Assembly: GCF_000317475.1 (NCBI RefSeq)
Contig: NC_019729.1
Span: forward strand, 6,400,501-6,464,500
Source of the DNA: Oscillatoria nigro-viridis PCC 7112
GTDB taxonomy: Bacteria; Cyanobacteriota; Cyanobacteriia; Cyanobacteriales; Microcoleaceae
Length of the DNA: 64,000 nucleotides
Direction of reading: 5' to 3'
The translations under genes were made by a program, and so were the position numbers. The notes under the pieces are model-generated. The model worked only from the letters and a program-made list of their open reading frames with translations. It did no database searches and was not told the origin of the DNA. Positions 1 to 9,269 of this stretch are shown in pieces; the stretch's first letter is position 1, and every line of letters starts with the position of its first letter.

Positions 1-985
1 TTTTTTCGAGTTTTTGTCGGTCTGAATCGCGTCGCAAACTGCTCTCTACTACTAGCCATCTTTGTTCAATTCCACCATAATTACTTTTGTGTTCTGACCA
101 GCTATATCCACTCACAGAACTGGGGGTAAATTCTGCTTCATTTAACTGAGATACCAGTTGCTGCGCTTGCTTGATACTCAACGGTACGCGGGTTAACCAT
201 CTTAAATTGGTTAACATTTCTAAGTTAGGAGCTGAATATAATGCACTATCTGCAACCATTAAACTGTCAAGGTTTAACTGTTGTTTAAACTCCTGACAAA
301 TTGATGCGAATATGGCTCGATCTGATTCATTTCCCGAACCCACCCGTAAAAATAGCGGTACATCTCCATCGCTACTACAAATTAAATCTAAAATGAATTG
401 TTTTAAGTCGGGTCTGCGATCGCGGGAGTAGCCGTAGGTAATCTTAATTGGCACGGCAGATGACACGGGTTTAGTTGACTCGCTATCTTCGCTATCTTCG
501 CTATCTAGCGCCGTTTCTGGCTCGATAACAGATACAGATGGTAGCTCGGATTCGTATTTGCCATGCAGGTGAAAGGAAGTTGAATCTAAATGGGATGTCT
601 CTGTATCGAGCTCAAATTTTTGAGCTGCTGAAGCGGCAATAGTTGTAAATATTTGGCTGCTGCCTGCTAAATATAGCTTGTCTAATACTCTACCTAAACG
701 GTATTCATTCAGGTGTGATGCTTGAATACCTTCACCCATTAAATGTTCGAGCGCTTTGCCTTCAAAAAATTTAGGAAATAAGTATAATGGAGCGGAAACA
801 AGCCCTAACCCATTGATAATCATTGCTTTGACTGCTAGACCTGGACTGACAATCTCACCCGGTTGTTCCCCTACTAACTCATTGATTTTTTGGACAATTT
901 CTATTTCATCAACTAGACCTGCTATTAAACCAAGATGGTCGAGGTTAGAGACGGCGAGTTCAGTTGCTTGATGCACGGGTTTCAT
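1..985 (-). CDS. IS1634-type transposase, 5' part (runs off window)
   Basis: The reading frame is open from ATG at 985 to the left edge (about 328 residues, no stop), so the C-terminus lies outside the window. The N-terminus (MKPVHQATELAVSNLDHLGL) and the motif YGYSRDRRPDLKQF around residue 185 are typical of the IS1634 branch of DDE transposases, which begin with a DUF4277-like domain. DDE enzymes cut and join transposon ends. An acidic run of about a dozen residues (EDSEDSES type) precedes the YSRDRRPD motif. I could not see a convincing terminal inverted repeat upstream of the start. Family from recognition of motifs; activity unknown. Confidence 0.8.
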   Translation of the reverse strand, partial: MKPVHQATELAVSNLDHLGLIAGLVDEIEIVQKINELVGEQPGEIVSPGLAVKAMIINGLGLVSAPLYLFPKFFEGKALEHLMGEGIQASHLNEYRLGRVLDKLYLAGSSQIFTTIAASAAQKFELDTETSHLDSTSFHLHGKYESELPSVSVIEPETALDSEDSEDSESTKPVSSAVPIKITYGYSRDRRPDLKQFILDLICSSDGDVPLFLRVGSGNESDRAIFASICQEFKQQLNLDSLMVADSALYSAPNLEMLTNLRWLTRVPLSIKQAQQLVSQLNEAEFTPSSVSGYSWSEHKSNYGGIEQRWLVVESSLRRDSDRQKLEK

Positions 986-1176
986 TCGATCGAGCGAATT
1001 GTTTGCTACTTGAGTTTAGACTATTTTTATCCTCCGCGTCGCACGGGGGATAATTGGTTTTTGTTGTTAATTTACACGCTCGTACATTTTCCAACTGAAT
1101 CGATCGCTTGCTCGATCACCTGACACGGCAGGCGAGAGTATTTCTACTCATCTAGAGCCGACTGATCGACTCGGAC

Positions 1177-1378
1177 GGGGCACCCCAACTGCGTGTGTGC
1201 CAGTTGAGGGTGCGGAATGTGGGTTCCGATTCGCTCAGATTAAGTAAGTCAAACGGTAAGCTCTACCGAGATTGCCTGTGGAGTAGGCAAACCCTCAGAA
1301 GTCATTCTGAGACTACGCTGAAACAGGAAGTAAACACTAAAGTCCAAAACTTTCGAGCAATGGGTAGCTTTGGGTAAG
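1177..1378 (+). ncRNA. Structured orphan RNA, HEARO/omega-RNA-like
   Basis: No protein is encoded between 986 and 1602, but this part folds into a series of short perfect hairpins: CAACTG 1186-1191 with 1201-1206 (extended by CCC/GGG around a bulge), GGAA 1214-1217 with TTCC 1224-1227, GCCT 1274-1277 with AGGC 1285-1288, CTCAGAA 1294-1300 with TTCTGAG 1305-1311, and AAAGT 1339-1343 with ACTTT 1349-1353. From memory the pattern resembles HEARO RNA, the omega-RNA found upstream of IscB nuclease genes in cyanobacteria. No IscB reading frame follows, so this would be an ORF-less copy. The structure is seen directly; the family name is inference. Confidence 0.42.
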
Positions 1379-1602
1379 TTTTATAGAGCGGAGAATTCCG
1401 AGACTAACAGATTTAATATGACACCAGTATTCGATCCGATATTTTGCTAGCTTTTGGGTAGTATACTCTAACCAGCAAGCTACGATTTATATACAGCGAG
1501 CGGAATACTCGCACTCCTTCCTGTAAAAACAAAATTTCCTCAACAAAAACAGCAACAACTCGGTTTCTTGGATCGACCGGGTTGCTACACACAGAGCTTG
1601 GT

Positions 1603-2637
1603 TTAAATCAGTTCTTCCCCTTGATTTAAACGCTGAATTCCTTGATTTTCCTCTACGCGCACAATACCATCTTTCGGAATATTGAGGATGCCTGTAAATG
1701 AATTTTGGCTTACTTTCAAAGCTTGTTCCTTATTTTTGTACTCTGCCAGTTCGCGCTGTAAATTGTCAATTGTCTGTTGAAACTGAGCGGCTTCTCTGAG
1801 CCTTTCTTGTTCTGAAAAGTCCAGCAATTGAATCAGATTAGCCACTTGAGCTTCCAGTAATTGGGTTTCGTCAATATTGTTATTTGTAACAAACGTTGTA
1901 GGATTTTCTGAATACTCAAAAACACTTTCTTGGTCGGGGATGGACAATGCTGTTTTGACACTAAGTGCCAAATCTTTAAACTTTTCAGCCGTGCTTTGGG
2001 GAATTTTAACTTTCAGGAACATCACTACCGCAAACAAACTTCCTGACGGCAGAAGTCCCCCAAATGCCAAGACAGACTTGACTTGGTAGGGGATAATTAA
2101 AGAATTTTGCTCGGGAATAAAGGGGCTGCCTTTTGCCTCTGATACGTGAAAAATATTTAATACTGCGCGCTCTAATTTCAGGAACCTTTCTCGCTCAATT
2201 CCGAGGAATGTAGGAATGTCTAAACCAAACTGCCGGATTATTTCCGAAATCGCTGGCATTTGAGCCACTAATTTTGTGCTAACTAATGGAATAGCTGTAT
2301 TTTCTGCTGCTGTGTGTCGAGAATTCCAGTGCGCTTCTGTGCCTGCTGCTGCTAGCAGAGTCCAACATTTCATGTCGGGGGCGGGGGAATTGCCCTTCAT
2401 CAAGCGGCGGGCGGATTGTTGCAATGAGTCTTCTAATTCCCCGTAGGGATGAGTTTTGAACAAACGCACTAAGGCACAGGAATTTTCTCCAGTTTGCGAA
2501 TTGCAAAAATGTCGGTAAATATAGTTAACAATCTTCTGGCTGCTGGCTTCCATACTAGCAGTATTTCTACCTAACTGGCGCAGGACTAAGCTGCATTTTG
2601 CCATGTCTTGCGGGGTAAATAAGGTAATATCGTACAT
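1603..2637 (-). CDS. Sensor-like protein with C-terminal coiled coil, no kinase
   Basis: A 344-residue protein. Residues 1 to about 235 resemble the N-terminal sensory module found in front of some histidine kinases (features such as CALVRFF-like ALVRLFKTHPYG, PDMKCWTLLA, and a late PYQVKSVLAFGGLLPSGSLFAVVMF strand that looks GAF/DICT-like). From about residue 255 the sequence becomes a coiled coil (EAQVANLIQLLDFSEQERL and following), where a kinase would normally start, and the protein ends about 80 residues later without HisKA or ATPase motifs. It could be a stand-alone signalling subunit or a truncated kinase. No operon partner; the neighbour to the left on the plus strand is the orphan RNA. 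Confidence 0.55.
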   Translation of the reverse strand: MYDITLFTPQDMAKCSLVLRQLGRNTASMEASSQKIVNYIYRHFCNSQTGENSCALVRLFKTHPYGELEDSLQQSARRLMKGNSPAPDMKCWTLLAAAGTEAHWNSRHTAAENTAIPLVSTKLVAQMPAISEIIRQFGLDIPTFLGIERERFLKLERAVLNIFHVSEAKGSPFIPEQNSLIIPYQVKSVLAFGGLLPSGSLFAVVMFLKVKIPQSTAEKFKDLALSVKTALSIPDQESVFEYSENPTTFVTNNNIDETQLLEAQVANLIQLLDFSEQERLREAAQFQQTIDNLQRELAEYKNKEQALKVSQNSFTGILNIPKDGIVRVEENQGIQRLNQGEELI

Positions 2638-3173
2638 TAAAAAATGCTCTCCAAGAGCTCAAACACTGTTTTTCATTTATCGTTAAGGCCGCTACCGCAT
2701 CCGGAATCCTACTGAGAGTTTTGAACAAAGTGTTAGTTAAAATATGTAGAAAATTTGCCCGCCAAATGCAGCGGTTGTATGGCAGGATACAGAAATTAAG
2801 ATAAAAAAAAAATCTATCTCCTAGGGTAGGCCACAAGGGCACAAAAGCCGATGTATAATCTCTGAAAGGATTTTTTACGATAACTCGCCCATAGGAATTA
2901 AAGAAACAAAGTTTTTCACCGGATATGCCTCGCGTTTTACTGGGCATTTTCGTAGATAAAAGTCGGTTTTTGGGTCAGCCGTATTCACAGAAATCCTAGA
3001 AACTCAAGCTGCAAGTTTTCTGGCGGGCGATCGCACGCCGATCGATCGAAAATTGGTACAATTTCTTCAGTCTTGGACGCAGAAACCGGGTTTTGTTACA
3101 GAGAAAAGCCCCGGTTTTTGGGGTATTGGTAAGTAGATGCTGTGTTCGCAACTATTAACAACCCCAAACAACT
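2638..3173. other. Intergenic, no gene seen
   Basis: 536 bases between two minus-strand genes. It contains A/T-rich upstream sequence of the sensor-like gene and, near 3083-3125, a short cyanobacterial-type repeat (AAACCGGGTTTT followed by CCCCGGTTTTT) that could form a weak hairpin downstream of the SLH gene's stop codon side. No RNA or protein gene recognised. Confidence 0.4.
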
Positions 3174-4574
3174 CTACTCAGCAGGTTTAGACTTGGCTTC
3201 CAGGGCATCTTTAGCAGACAATCCCTGATCTTGAACGCCAAAATACCACAAACTAGCAGCAGCTTCGGCGCGAGTCACTGGTTTCTTCGGCTGAAACAGA
3301 GTAGTAAAACCGAAAACGCGGCGAATATTCGCCAAATCTCCATTGTTAAAATCAGCTAAAACGGCCCGCGACGCCTGGGAATCAATCTTAGAAGCATCTT
3401 GAAAGCCCCACTTTTCTTTCACTCCTTCAATGTTAGCTGTCGGTAAAACTTGACGACTATCTAAAGGGACTTTCCAAAGAATCATTGTTTCGCGAGTTAA
3501 AGGTGCATCCGGGCGAAATTTCACATCTTTAGTTTCTCCCGAAAGCGAACTCGGAATTACACCGGCTTCTGCTAAACCTTGAATTGCTGAAAAATCCGGG
3601 TCTGTTTTGGGTACGTCAGAAAAGGCTGGTTCGCTAGAGTCTACTGCTAATCTAATTTGTTTGGCTTGACGGCTAGCATAAATCTGATTGTTAGCTGCTA
3701 CTAACCAGCGGGCGTATTCGCGGCGAGTGATAATTTTGTTGGGTTTGGGTAAAGTGCTGCCAGTTTCTAAATTAGCACTTTGGGCAGATCGCACTTTCAG
3801 CACTTCCAACTGAGTCAAATCTGCCACATACTGCCGCAACTGTTGAGGAATTTGGCTTTCTGGTTCGCTAACATTTGCTGATTTTGACGAGGCGGATGGT
3901 GTTGGAGTAGTTTTCTCGGAATTAGATGGAGTTGGTGAAGCGGTTGGAGATGGGCTAGACTCGGAATTATTAGGTTGGGGACTGGCGGCAATTTCGGGGC
4001 TTTCTTTGCTGTAGTCGATCGCAAATTCTGTAGAACCCCCTACTTTCTGAGTAGGAGAAAGCGAGACTGTTACCCGTAAATTATCTCGCGTTGCGACGAA
4101 AGAACCTTGTCCCTCGGCGGTGGGGCGGCTGACTATTTCCCAGTTGCGGCGCCCAAACTCTGTGGAGTAAAAGTTCTGAACCGAATTAACAGGATCTGTG
4201 CTTTCCCAGCGCAGCCGCACATTTTTTTGGGACGGATCGGTTGGCCCACCAACTTCGATTAACTCAGCATTAGGATAGAGTGGAATCTCTGTCGGGAAAT
4301 CGGGAGGAAGTTTGGCGGTAGAGTTTGTCTCAATTGCTGTCGCTGGTGGCGGGGAAGAGAAAACTACTGGATTTTGTTTTAATTTCGGATCGGCGGCTAA
4401 TGATTCTTCGAGTGCCTTGCTGTTGGGGCTGTTTGCACAACCTGTGACAGCAGCCAGCAGACACACAGCCAGCCAAGTATTTACAGCAGCGAGTATATTG
4501 GTTTTATTGGTTTTAGTAATTTTAGATCGTCCTTGAGCCTTGCCTCGCCGTTGAGTAAATATAATATTCAGCAT
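3174..4574 (-). CDS. SLH-domain lipoprotein
   Basis: 466 residues. A basic N-region and hydrophobic stretch end in a lipobox with Cys46 (LAAVTGC), so the mature protein is probably a lipoprotein. Residues about 90-190 form a small globular domain (LPPDFPTEIPLYPNAE, then a segment on trajectory RWESTDPVNSVQNFY) followed by a Ser/Thr/Pro-rich linker (about 195-245). Residues about 275-460 carry S-layer-homology-like repeats (ITRREYARWLV, FSDVPKTDPDFSAIQGLAEA, FRPDAPLTRETM, KPVTRAEAAASLWYFGV), known to bind secondary cell-wall polymers or peptidoglycan. Likely an envelope-anchoring protein. It is divergent from the small exported protein at 4644. Confidence 0.75.
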   Translation of the reverse strand: MLNIIFTQRRGKAQGRSKITKTNKTNILAAVNTWLAVCLLAAVTGCANSPNSKALEESLAADPKLKQNPVVFSSPPPATAIETNSTAKLPPDFPTEIPLYPNAELIEVGGPTDPSQKNVRLRWESTDPVNSVQNFYSTEFGRRNWEIVSRPTAEGQGSFVATRDNLRVTVSLSPTQKVGGSTEFAIDYSKESPEIAASPQPNNSESSPSPTASPTPSNSEKTTPTPSASSKSANVSEPESQIPQQLRQYVADLTQLEVLKVRSAQSANLETGSTLPKPNKIITRREYARWLVAANNQIYASRQAKQIRLAVDSSEPAFSDVPKTDPDFSAIQGLAEAGVIPSSLSGETKDVKFRPDAPLTRETMILWKVPLDSRQVLPTANIEGVKEKWGFQDASKIDSQASRAVLADFNNGDLANIRRVFGFTTLFQPKKPVTRAEAAASLWYFGVQDQGLSAKDALEAKSKPAE

Positions 4575-4643
4575 AAATCGCCCCTTTGCGGATATATTTC
4601 TAGGCTAGCGCAGATCGATCGGGCATATATATTTCTTACCCAA

Positions 4644-5198
4644 ATGAATTTTTTGTATTTACTTCTAGTTACTGCTACATTACTTGTCTGGCCTGTCAAG
4701 TTTGCCCGTCCCGCTGCATCTCAACCAGCCCCGCTGCGGACAGCCATTCAGACGCCAGAGTGGCAGCCATTTTGCTCGGCGATGGGTCAGTTTGCGATCG
4801 ATATGCCGGGAAATCCCAAAATTAATTCCGAAACTTTTTCAAATCAAATTATTGCTCATACATACCGCTCCCACTTAAAAAACAAAGAAACTTATTTGCT
4901 TCAATACTTCGATCTAGATTTTCGGATGAGGAACAATAATATCAATAATATCAGAATTACTTTAAATAATGCCGTTGATTTTTTCGTCGTGGCAGCGAAT
5001 GCTAAATTGTTGCAAGTGCGCGATATTTCCCTCGGAGGCTATCCGGGAAAAGAGTTTGAGTTTCAGCCGCTTTCCCCCACTGAACCTGTAGGTGTAGGTC
5101 AAGTTTTTTTGGTGGAAACGCGCGTTTACGGGCTGGTTGCCACTACTCCAGAACCAGAAAATGCTCAAAAATTTCTCGACTCTTTTCGTTTGTTTTGA
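4644..5198 (+). CDS. Exported protein of unknown function
   Basis: 184 residues from the ATG at 4644. I chose this start because it begins directly with a signal peptide (MNFLYLLLVTATLLVW, then a cleavage region near AASQ) whereas the upstream in-frame extension would overlap the divergent SLH gene. The mature part (PEWQPFCSAMGQFAIDMPG onward) has alternating strands and a C-terminal NAQKFLDSFRLF motif that is common to small periplasmic proteins of cyanobacteria with a PsbP-like appearance. I do not recognise a specific family. It is divergently transcribed from the SLH lipoprotein. Confidence 0.6.
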   Translation: MNFLYLLLVTATLLVWPVKFARPAASQPAPLRTAIQTPEWQPFCSAMGQFAIDMPGNPKINSETFSNQIIAHTYRSHLKNKETYLLQYFDLDFRMRNNNINNIRITLNNAVDFFVVAANAKLLQVRDISLGGYPGKEFEFQPLSPTEPVGVGQVFLVETRVYGLVATTPEPENAQKFLDSFRLF

Positions 5199-5683
5199 AG
5201 CAGGAGGTTCGGCAATGAGTAGTGTAGGAGATTTAACGGATTTAATGGATGGATGTTGAGGAAAGAAGTCCCAGGTTCGAGGTTCGAGGGAAAAATTAGT
5301 TGGGAGTGGCGATCGAATTTATCGATCAAACTTACGCTTTTCAACTTGGTGTCTGGGAAAATATTGGCGTGAGCAACAAACAAAGTCGGCATCAACCGAG
5401 TTTCTGAGGAATAATGCGGTCAGAACTCATTAAGTTAAATGTGACTTAAGACCTTATTTTGTTTTTTGTACTCTATCTAACGGCATAGATATATTTTACA
5501 CCCGTGGAGCGATGTGGATATTTCCTCAAGTTTATACATTTGATATAAGGATTTTTAAATCGCAGAAAGCACAAACAAAGATTCTGTCTTGCTCCATCTG
5601 GCTCACATCTGGCTCACATCTGGCTCCACGAAGTCAGGGAAGTCAGGCTCATAGAAAGCTTACCCGGAGGGTATTAACATATT
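5199..5683. other. Intergenic with short direct repeats
   Basis: 485 bases without a supported gene. Around 5597-5630 an 11-base unit (CTGGCTCACAT type) occurs nearly three times in tandem and then degenerates. A purine-rich CCGGAGGG near 5660 is the likely ribosome binding site of the BON lipoprotein gene. Confidence 0.45.
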
Positions 5684-6166
5684 ATGAACAAACTAACACC
5701 CATTCTCCTCAGCGGCCTCCTACTATTTGGAGCTGCTGCTTGCAGCGAGGGGGCTAAAACTAGCGCTGATGCTCCTAATTCTACCACAGAAAATACCACC
5801 AGCCCGCCCCCAGCCGAGACAGTTAAAAAAACTCAGGGTGACGCAACTAGCGATATTCGCAGAAACCAAGCAAATTCTGATATTAGGGCCAGAGAACAGC
5901 GCAACAATGCGACCGGCGGCGATGCAACAAGAGCCGAGGGCGACCTCAAAAGTGAAGTGCGCTCCAAGTTAGAAGTAAACATCACTAAAGGTCAGCTAAC
6001 TGTTGATGCAAAAGACGGGGTTGTCACCGTAGGTGGCACAGTTCCCAGTCAAGCTGATTTAGCTAAAATTGAGCCGCTAGCTAAAGAGATTAAGGGTGTT
6101 AAACAGGTGAATGTTACGGCTGTTGTCGCCCCCGCTGCACCCGAATCGCCTAGCAGCAAGCAATAA
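5684..6166 (+). CDS. BON-domain lipoprotein
   Basis: 160 residues with a lipoprotein signal peptide (LLLFGAAAC, Cys20). A low-complexity Thr/Asn/Arg-rich segment (about 25-88) leads to a single BON domain at about 90-148 (SKLEVNITKGQLTVDAKDG, then VTVGGTVPSQADLAKIEPLA and VKQVNVTAVV). BON domains are known from OsmY-like periplasmic proteins that bind phospholipid or peptidoglycan and respond to osmotic stress. A strong Shine-Dalgarno-like CCGGAGGG lies upstream. It stands alone, followed by a 400-base gap and the glycine-zipper stress protein, so an envelope-stress role is a reasonable inference only. Confidence 0.78.
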   Translation: MNKLTPILLSGLLLFGAAACSEGAKTSADAPNSTTENTTSPPPAETVKKTQGDATSDIRRNQANSDIRAREQRNNATGGDATRAEGDLKSEVRSKLEVNITKGQLTVDAKDGVVTVGGTVPSQADLAKIEPLAKEIKGVKQVNVTAVVAPAAPESPSSKQ

Positions 6167-6571
6167 ATTAGAAAGAAGAATTCCGAGGGAAACAAGGAAG
6201 AAGGATTTAGTTATCGAGGAGAAAAGTCTGAGGGAAGAGGGTAAAGTTTGGCATTTTAAGACTGCTTTCGGAGTCGATCGCAACGCTTAGGTCATCCTCT
6301 AGGGAGAGCGGGGTTTTAAGTTAAAGAGTGTAAATTGAATTTACAATTCACGCCCTCAAAACTCTCGCAATACCTACAACTTTCCCTTCCCAATTTCTGC
6401 TTTCCCATCGCGGAGAATGAGTGGGAAACCAACCTGAAGATAGAGAACGAGGTTATTCCCAGCGACCGATGAAAATTGTTGGGAAAGAATGACTAAATGT
6501 GATTGATGGCAGCAAGCAGAGCATAAATTCTGTGGTTGTGAAAAAGTAGTATATTTTGCAGGAGAAAGAAA
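6167..6571. other. Intergenic, no gene seen
   Basis: 405 bases. A small inverted repeat (GTAAATTGAATTTAC region, about 6329-6345) lies between the two genes. AGGAGAAAG just before 6572 is a good ribosome binding site for the next gene. Nothing else recognised. Confidence 0.4.
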
Positions 6572-7783
6572 ATGGCTTTAGGTCAACACAAGCGAGCAGT
6601 AGGAGCATTTTCTAATTACCGAGATACGGAACTAGCCCTGATGGAGCTGCAAAGTGCGGGGTTTCCGATGAATAAAGTTTCGGTAGTTGGGGAAAATCTC
6701 GATCGCAGCGAAATTGCGGGCGCTACCGCTGGTAAGGGTACTGACGAGAAAGTGGGTGGTGGCGCAAAAGCAGGCGCGACAGCGGGAGCTGTAACGGGCG
6801 GTTTGATTGGGTTACTCGGAAGCATTGGAGCGCTGGCGATTCCGGGAGTTGGCCCGGTGATGGCGGGGGGCGCGATCGCAACTCTGCTGGCAGATACTGT
6901 AGTCGGAGGCGCGATTGGGGCTGCAGCGGGCGGTTTGGTAGGCGGTTTGGTCGGTTTGGGAGTTCCCGAAGCAAAAGCTAAAGTTTATAGCGATCGGGTC
7001 TCGCGCGGAGAATATTTGGTATTCGTAGAAGGAACAGATGCTGAACTTGCCACAGCCGAAGGAATTATGAGCGTGCGGGGCATTCACGATTGGGGCATTT
7101 ACGATGTTCCCGCAGACACCGGCCGGAGAGCTTCGGGCCGCCAGAAGCGCGCCGTGGGAGTATTTTCCACCCGGCGCGAGACGGAACACGCACTGGGAGA
7201 ACTGAGAACTGCCGGTTTCGACATGAATCGGGTTTCGGTCATCGCTAAGGATGCTGACTCTAAAGGGGACATCGCAGGCATTGACGTACACGACAGCGCG
7301 GACAACAAATCCGACGAAGGGGCCACAAAGGGCGCACTCACAGGCGGTACTTTGGGCGGTTTGACAGGCTTGTTGGTAGGTCTGGGCCTAGTGGCAATTC
7401 CGGGAATCGGGCCGATTATGCTGGCAGGAGCCTCAGCTACCGCCCTCGCCACTACACTCGCCGGTACGGCTTTGGGTGCTGCAGCAGGCGGCTTGATCGG
7501 AGCTTTAGTCGGTATGGGAATTCCCGAAGAGGAAGCTAGAGCATACAACGATCGCGTGGCAAGGGGAGATTACTTGGTACTGGTTGACGGCAGCGAAGCA
7601 GAAGTCGCTCAAGCAGAAACCATTCTGAGCCGCGGAGGCATTCAGCATTGGAACACCTACGACTATAATCCCAGCGTCGATAGCGCTCGGGCTGATTACG
7701 GCGCTCCTGGGACTCCGGGCGTTGATACTACGGCTCATATTTACGACCCCAATCAGGGCGTTACCCGCCACCCTAGGGTTTAA
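6572..7783 (+). CDS. Duplicated glycine-zipper general-stress-like protein
   Basis: 403 residues built from two copies of the same unit (about 1-188 and 189-370). Each unit starts with a YflT-like alpha/beta domain (KRAVGAFSNYRDTELALMEL; KRAVGVFSTRRETEHALGEL), continues with a long Gly/Ala-rich hydrophobic zone with GxxxG spacing (GAVTGGLIGLLGSIGALAIPG; GGTLGGLTGLLVGLGLVAIPG) and ends in a small basic/acidic segment (SRGEYLVFVEG; ARGDYLVLVDG). Glycine zippers of this type insert in membranes. General-stress proteins of this kind are often induced by osmotic or heat stress. The tail after 370 is unstructured. A hairpin terminator follows at 7915. Confidence 0.72.
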   Translation: MALGQHKRAVGAFSNYRDTELALMELQSAGFPMNKVSVVGENLDRSEIAGATAGKGTDEKVGGGAKAGATAGAVTGGLIGLLGSIGALAIPGVGPVMAGGAIATLLADTVVGGAIGAAAGGLVGGLVGLGVPEAKAKVYSDRVSRGEYLVFVEGTDAELATAEGIMSVRGIHDWGIYDVPADTGRRASGRQKRAVGVFSTRRETEHALGELRTAGFDMNRVSVIAKDADSKGDIAGIDVHDSADNKSDEGATKGALTGGTLGGLTGLLVGLGLVAIPGIGPIMLAGASATALATTLAGTALGAAAGGLIGALVGMGIPEEEARAYNDRVARGDYLVLVDGSEAEVAQAETILSRGGIQHWNTYDYNPSVDSARADYGAPGTPGVDTTAHIYDPNQGVTRHPRV

Positions 7784-7914
7784 TACTTCAGACTTTGTTT
7801 GGGGATTGTTTCTACTTCCTGCAGGGTAGTGGCCCTCGCGCACTCGGATTGTGGAAAGCGATCCAACCAACAGCGGCGAGCTAGCGGTTTTACGCTTCGT
7901 CGGTAAAAGTATCT

Positions 7915-7955
7915 CACAGGTCGGCTTTTTCTCTGAAAGCCGGCTTGTGTTTTGT
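7915..7955 (+). terminator. Rho-independent terminator
   Basis: A 14-bp stem (7915-7928 with 7936-7949, two G-T wobbles) around a 7-base loop, core CGGCTTT/AAAGCCG, followed by TTTTG. It lies 130 bases after the stress-protein stop codon. Confidence 0.7.
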
Positions 7956-9269
7956 TCTGGAAACTTAAAAAAGCCACCTGTCAAAAGTTTAATTTTGATT
8001 AGGGGCCCAGTCCGCGAGCTGGGCTTTGCGCCGGAGGACCGATCGGCTCCCTGAAATTTTACAGCCGATTTCGGCAGCGTTTTTTTAGTCTGTAACACTC
8101 ACTACTGCTCGATTTTAAACCCCGCAGTAATATCAAATTTAATGACCTAAATTACCGCAGATATTGCCCAGTTAGTCAAAGAGCGACTATCTTTAATTAT
8201 GGGTAGCTAATTTTAGCAACTTATACAGGTGAAGTAGCCAGTCCCGCGCGCCGACTACGGCCTGCAGTGGTCGGCAACTATTAGAATAATATTGTCGTCG
8301 CCTTCCCGCAAGACTTAGGCTGGTCATTGCTTGGCTGTAGCAGCCCAATTGCTGTTGGCAAGACCTGCGGCATGAATACAGTTTTTCTGGGAATGCCTCA
8401 GAAAAGCATTTGAGAAGCCCAGGAACAGCTTTTATGTCCGGGAGCGCGTCTGGTGTCGAGTGTTCTGTAAATTAGAACCGCAAGCGCTCATGGATCGAGA
8501 AAACATTAACAGCAAGCACAGCAGCGCGGGAATAAGGGAACGACTCGCGATCCATTTTTTCGCGCAATCTCAGGCTCAGCAGAGCGTATTGCTTGCTTCG
8601 CCGGCGACTCGCTCAGCACTCAGAGGGAAACAGCCTTCCTGTTGGTTTTCACTGGCACGGAGCACAGTGGGGGGAGGTGACACTAGCTGAGCTGGGCTGG
8701 CGCTGCCGTCCGGGTTACTCGAAGGTAGAAGGCACTTATGTAGAAGGCATTAGGGGTTGAAGCTCCAATATCTTGTTTCTTGATTGCACTCATAAATTCG
8801 ATCGCCTGTACTGGCAAATTTTCGGGTCAGAATGCGGCGCGGATGCTGCCACCAATCGCCCAAATATGCGATCGACCTTGACAAGAGCGATCGACAACTT
8901 CTCGGTATTTTGGTAAAGAGTTAGCAGGTAATAGTTAGTGGTTAGCAGTTAGTATAAATACAACTAACCATTAACAACTAACATCAACCGCCAACTAATT
9001 ACTAGCAAAATAATACTTACAGGACTTACAGGCGAGAAACGCGGTTTTTTCATAACTTCCGCGCTAGCCAACCTCAGATTATACCATAACCTGGTTTATT
9101 TTCGTAAAAAATTATAACTAGGTGAGCAGGGTGATGGTAGGAATTAAGCAGTTTTGACAATTGTTAATGTGGCAGTATTAGTTTAAAAAACTGACTGGCA
9201 AACACGATAGTACAAACTTTCACACAACATAGAACATCGAGAGATTAAGGAAACTCACTCAATTTTTTT
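7956..9269. other. 1.3-kb gap, no recognisable gene
   Basis: No convincing coding frame. The stretch 8000-8760 is more G+C-rich than the flanks and holds several hairpins (GCCCAG/CTGGGC near 8006-8028; GCCGAT/CGGC followed by seven T near 8062-8085; GCCGAC/GTCGGC near 8250-8275). 8930-9000 contains TTAGTTAGTGGTTAGCAGTTAGT-type short repeats. It may be a decayed gene or an uncharacterised structured region. The small frame at 8460-8690 has no start signals or family likeness. Confidence 0.4.

Noticed and set aside
4533..4643. Upstream extension of the exported protein at 4644
   Set aside because: Would overlap the divergent SLH gene and hide the signal peptide.
5270..5290. tRNA-like GGTTCGAGG
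   Set aside because: No acceptor, anticodon or D arms around it.
8460..8690. Plus-strand frame of 76 codons
   Set aside because: No ribosome site, no conserved look, Ser/Arg-rich as expected from non-coding G+C-rich DNA.
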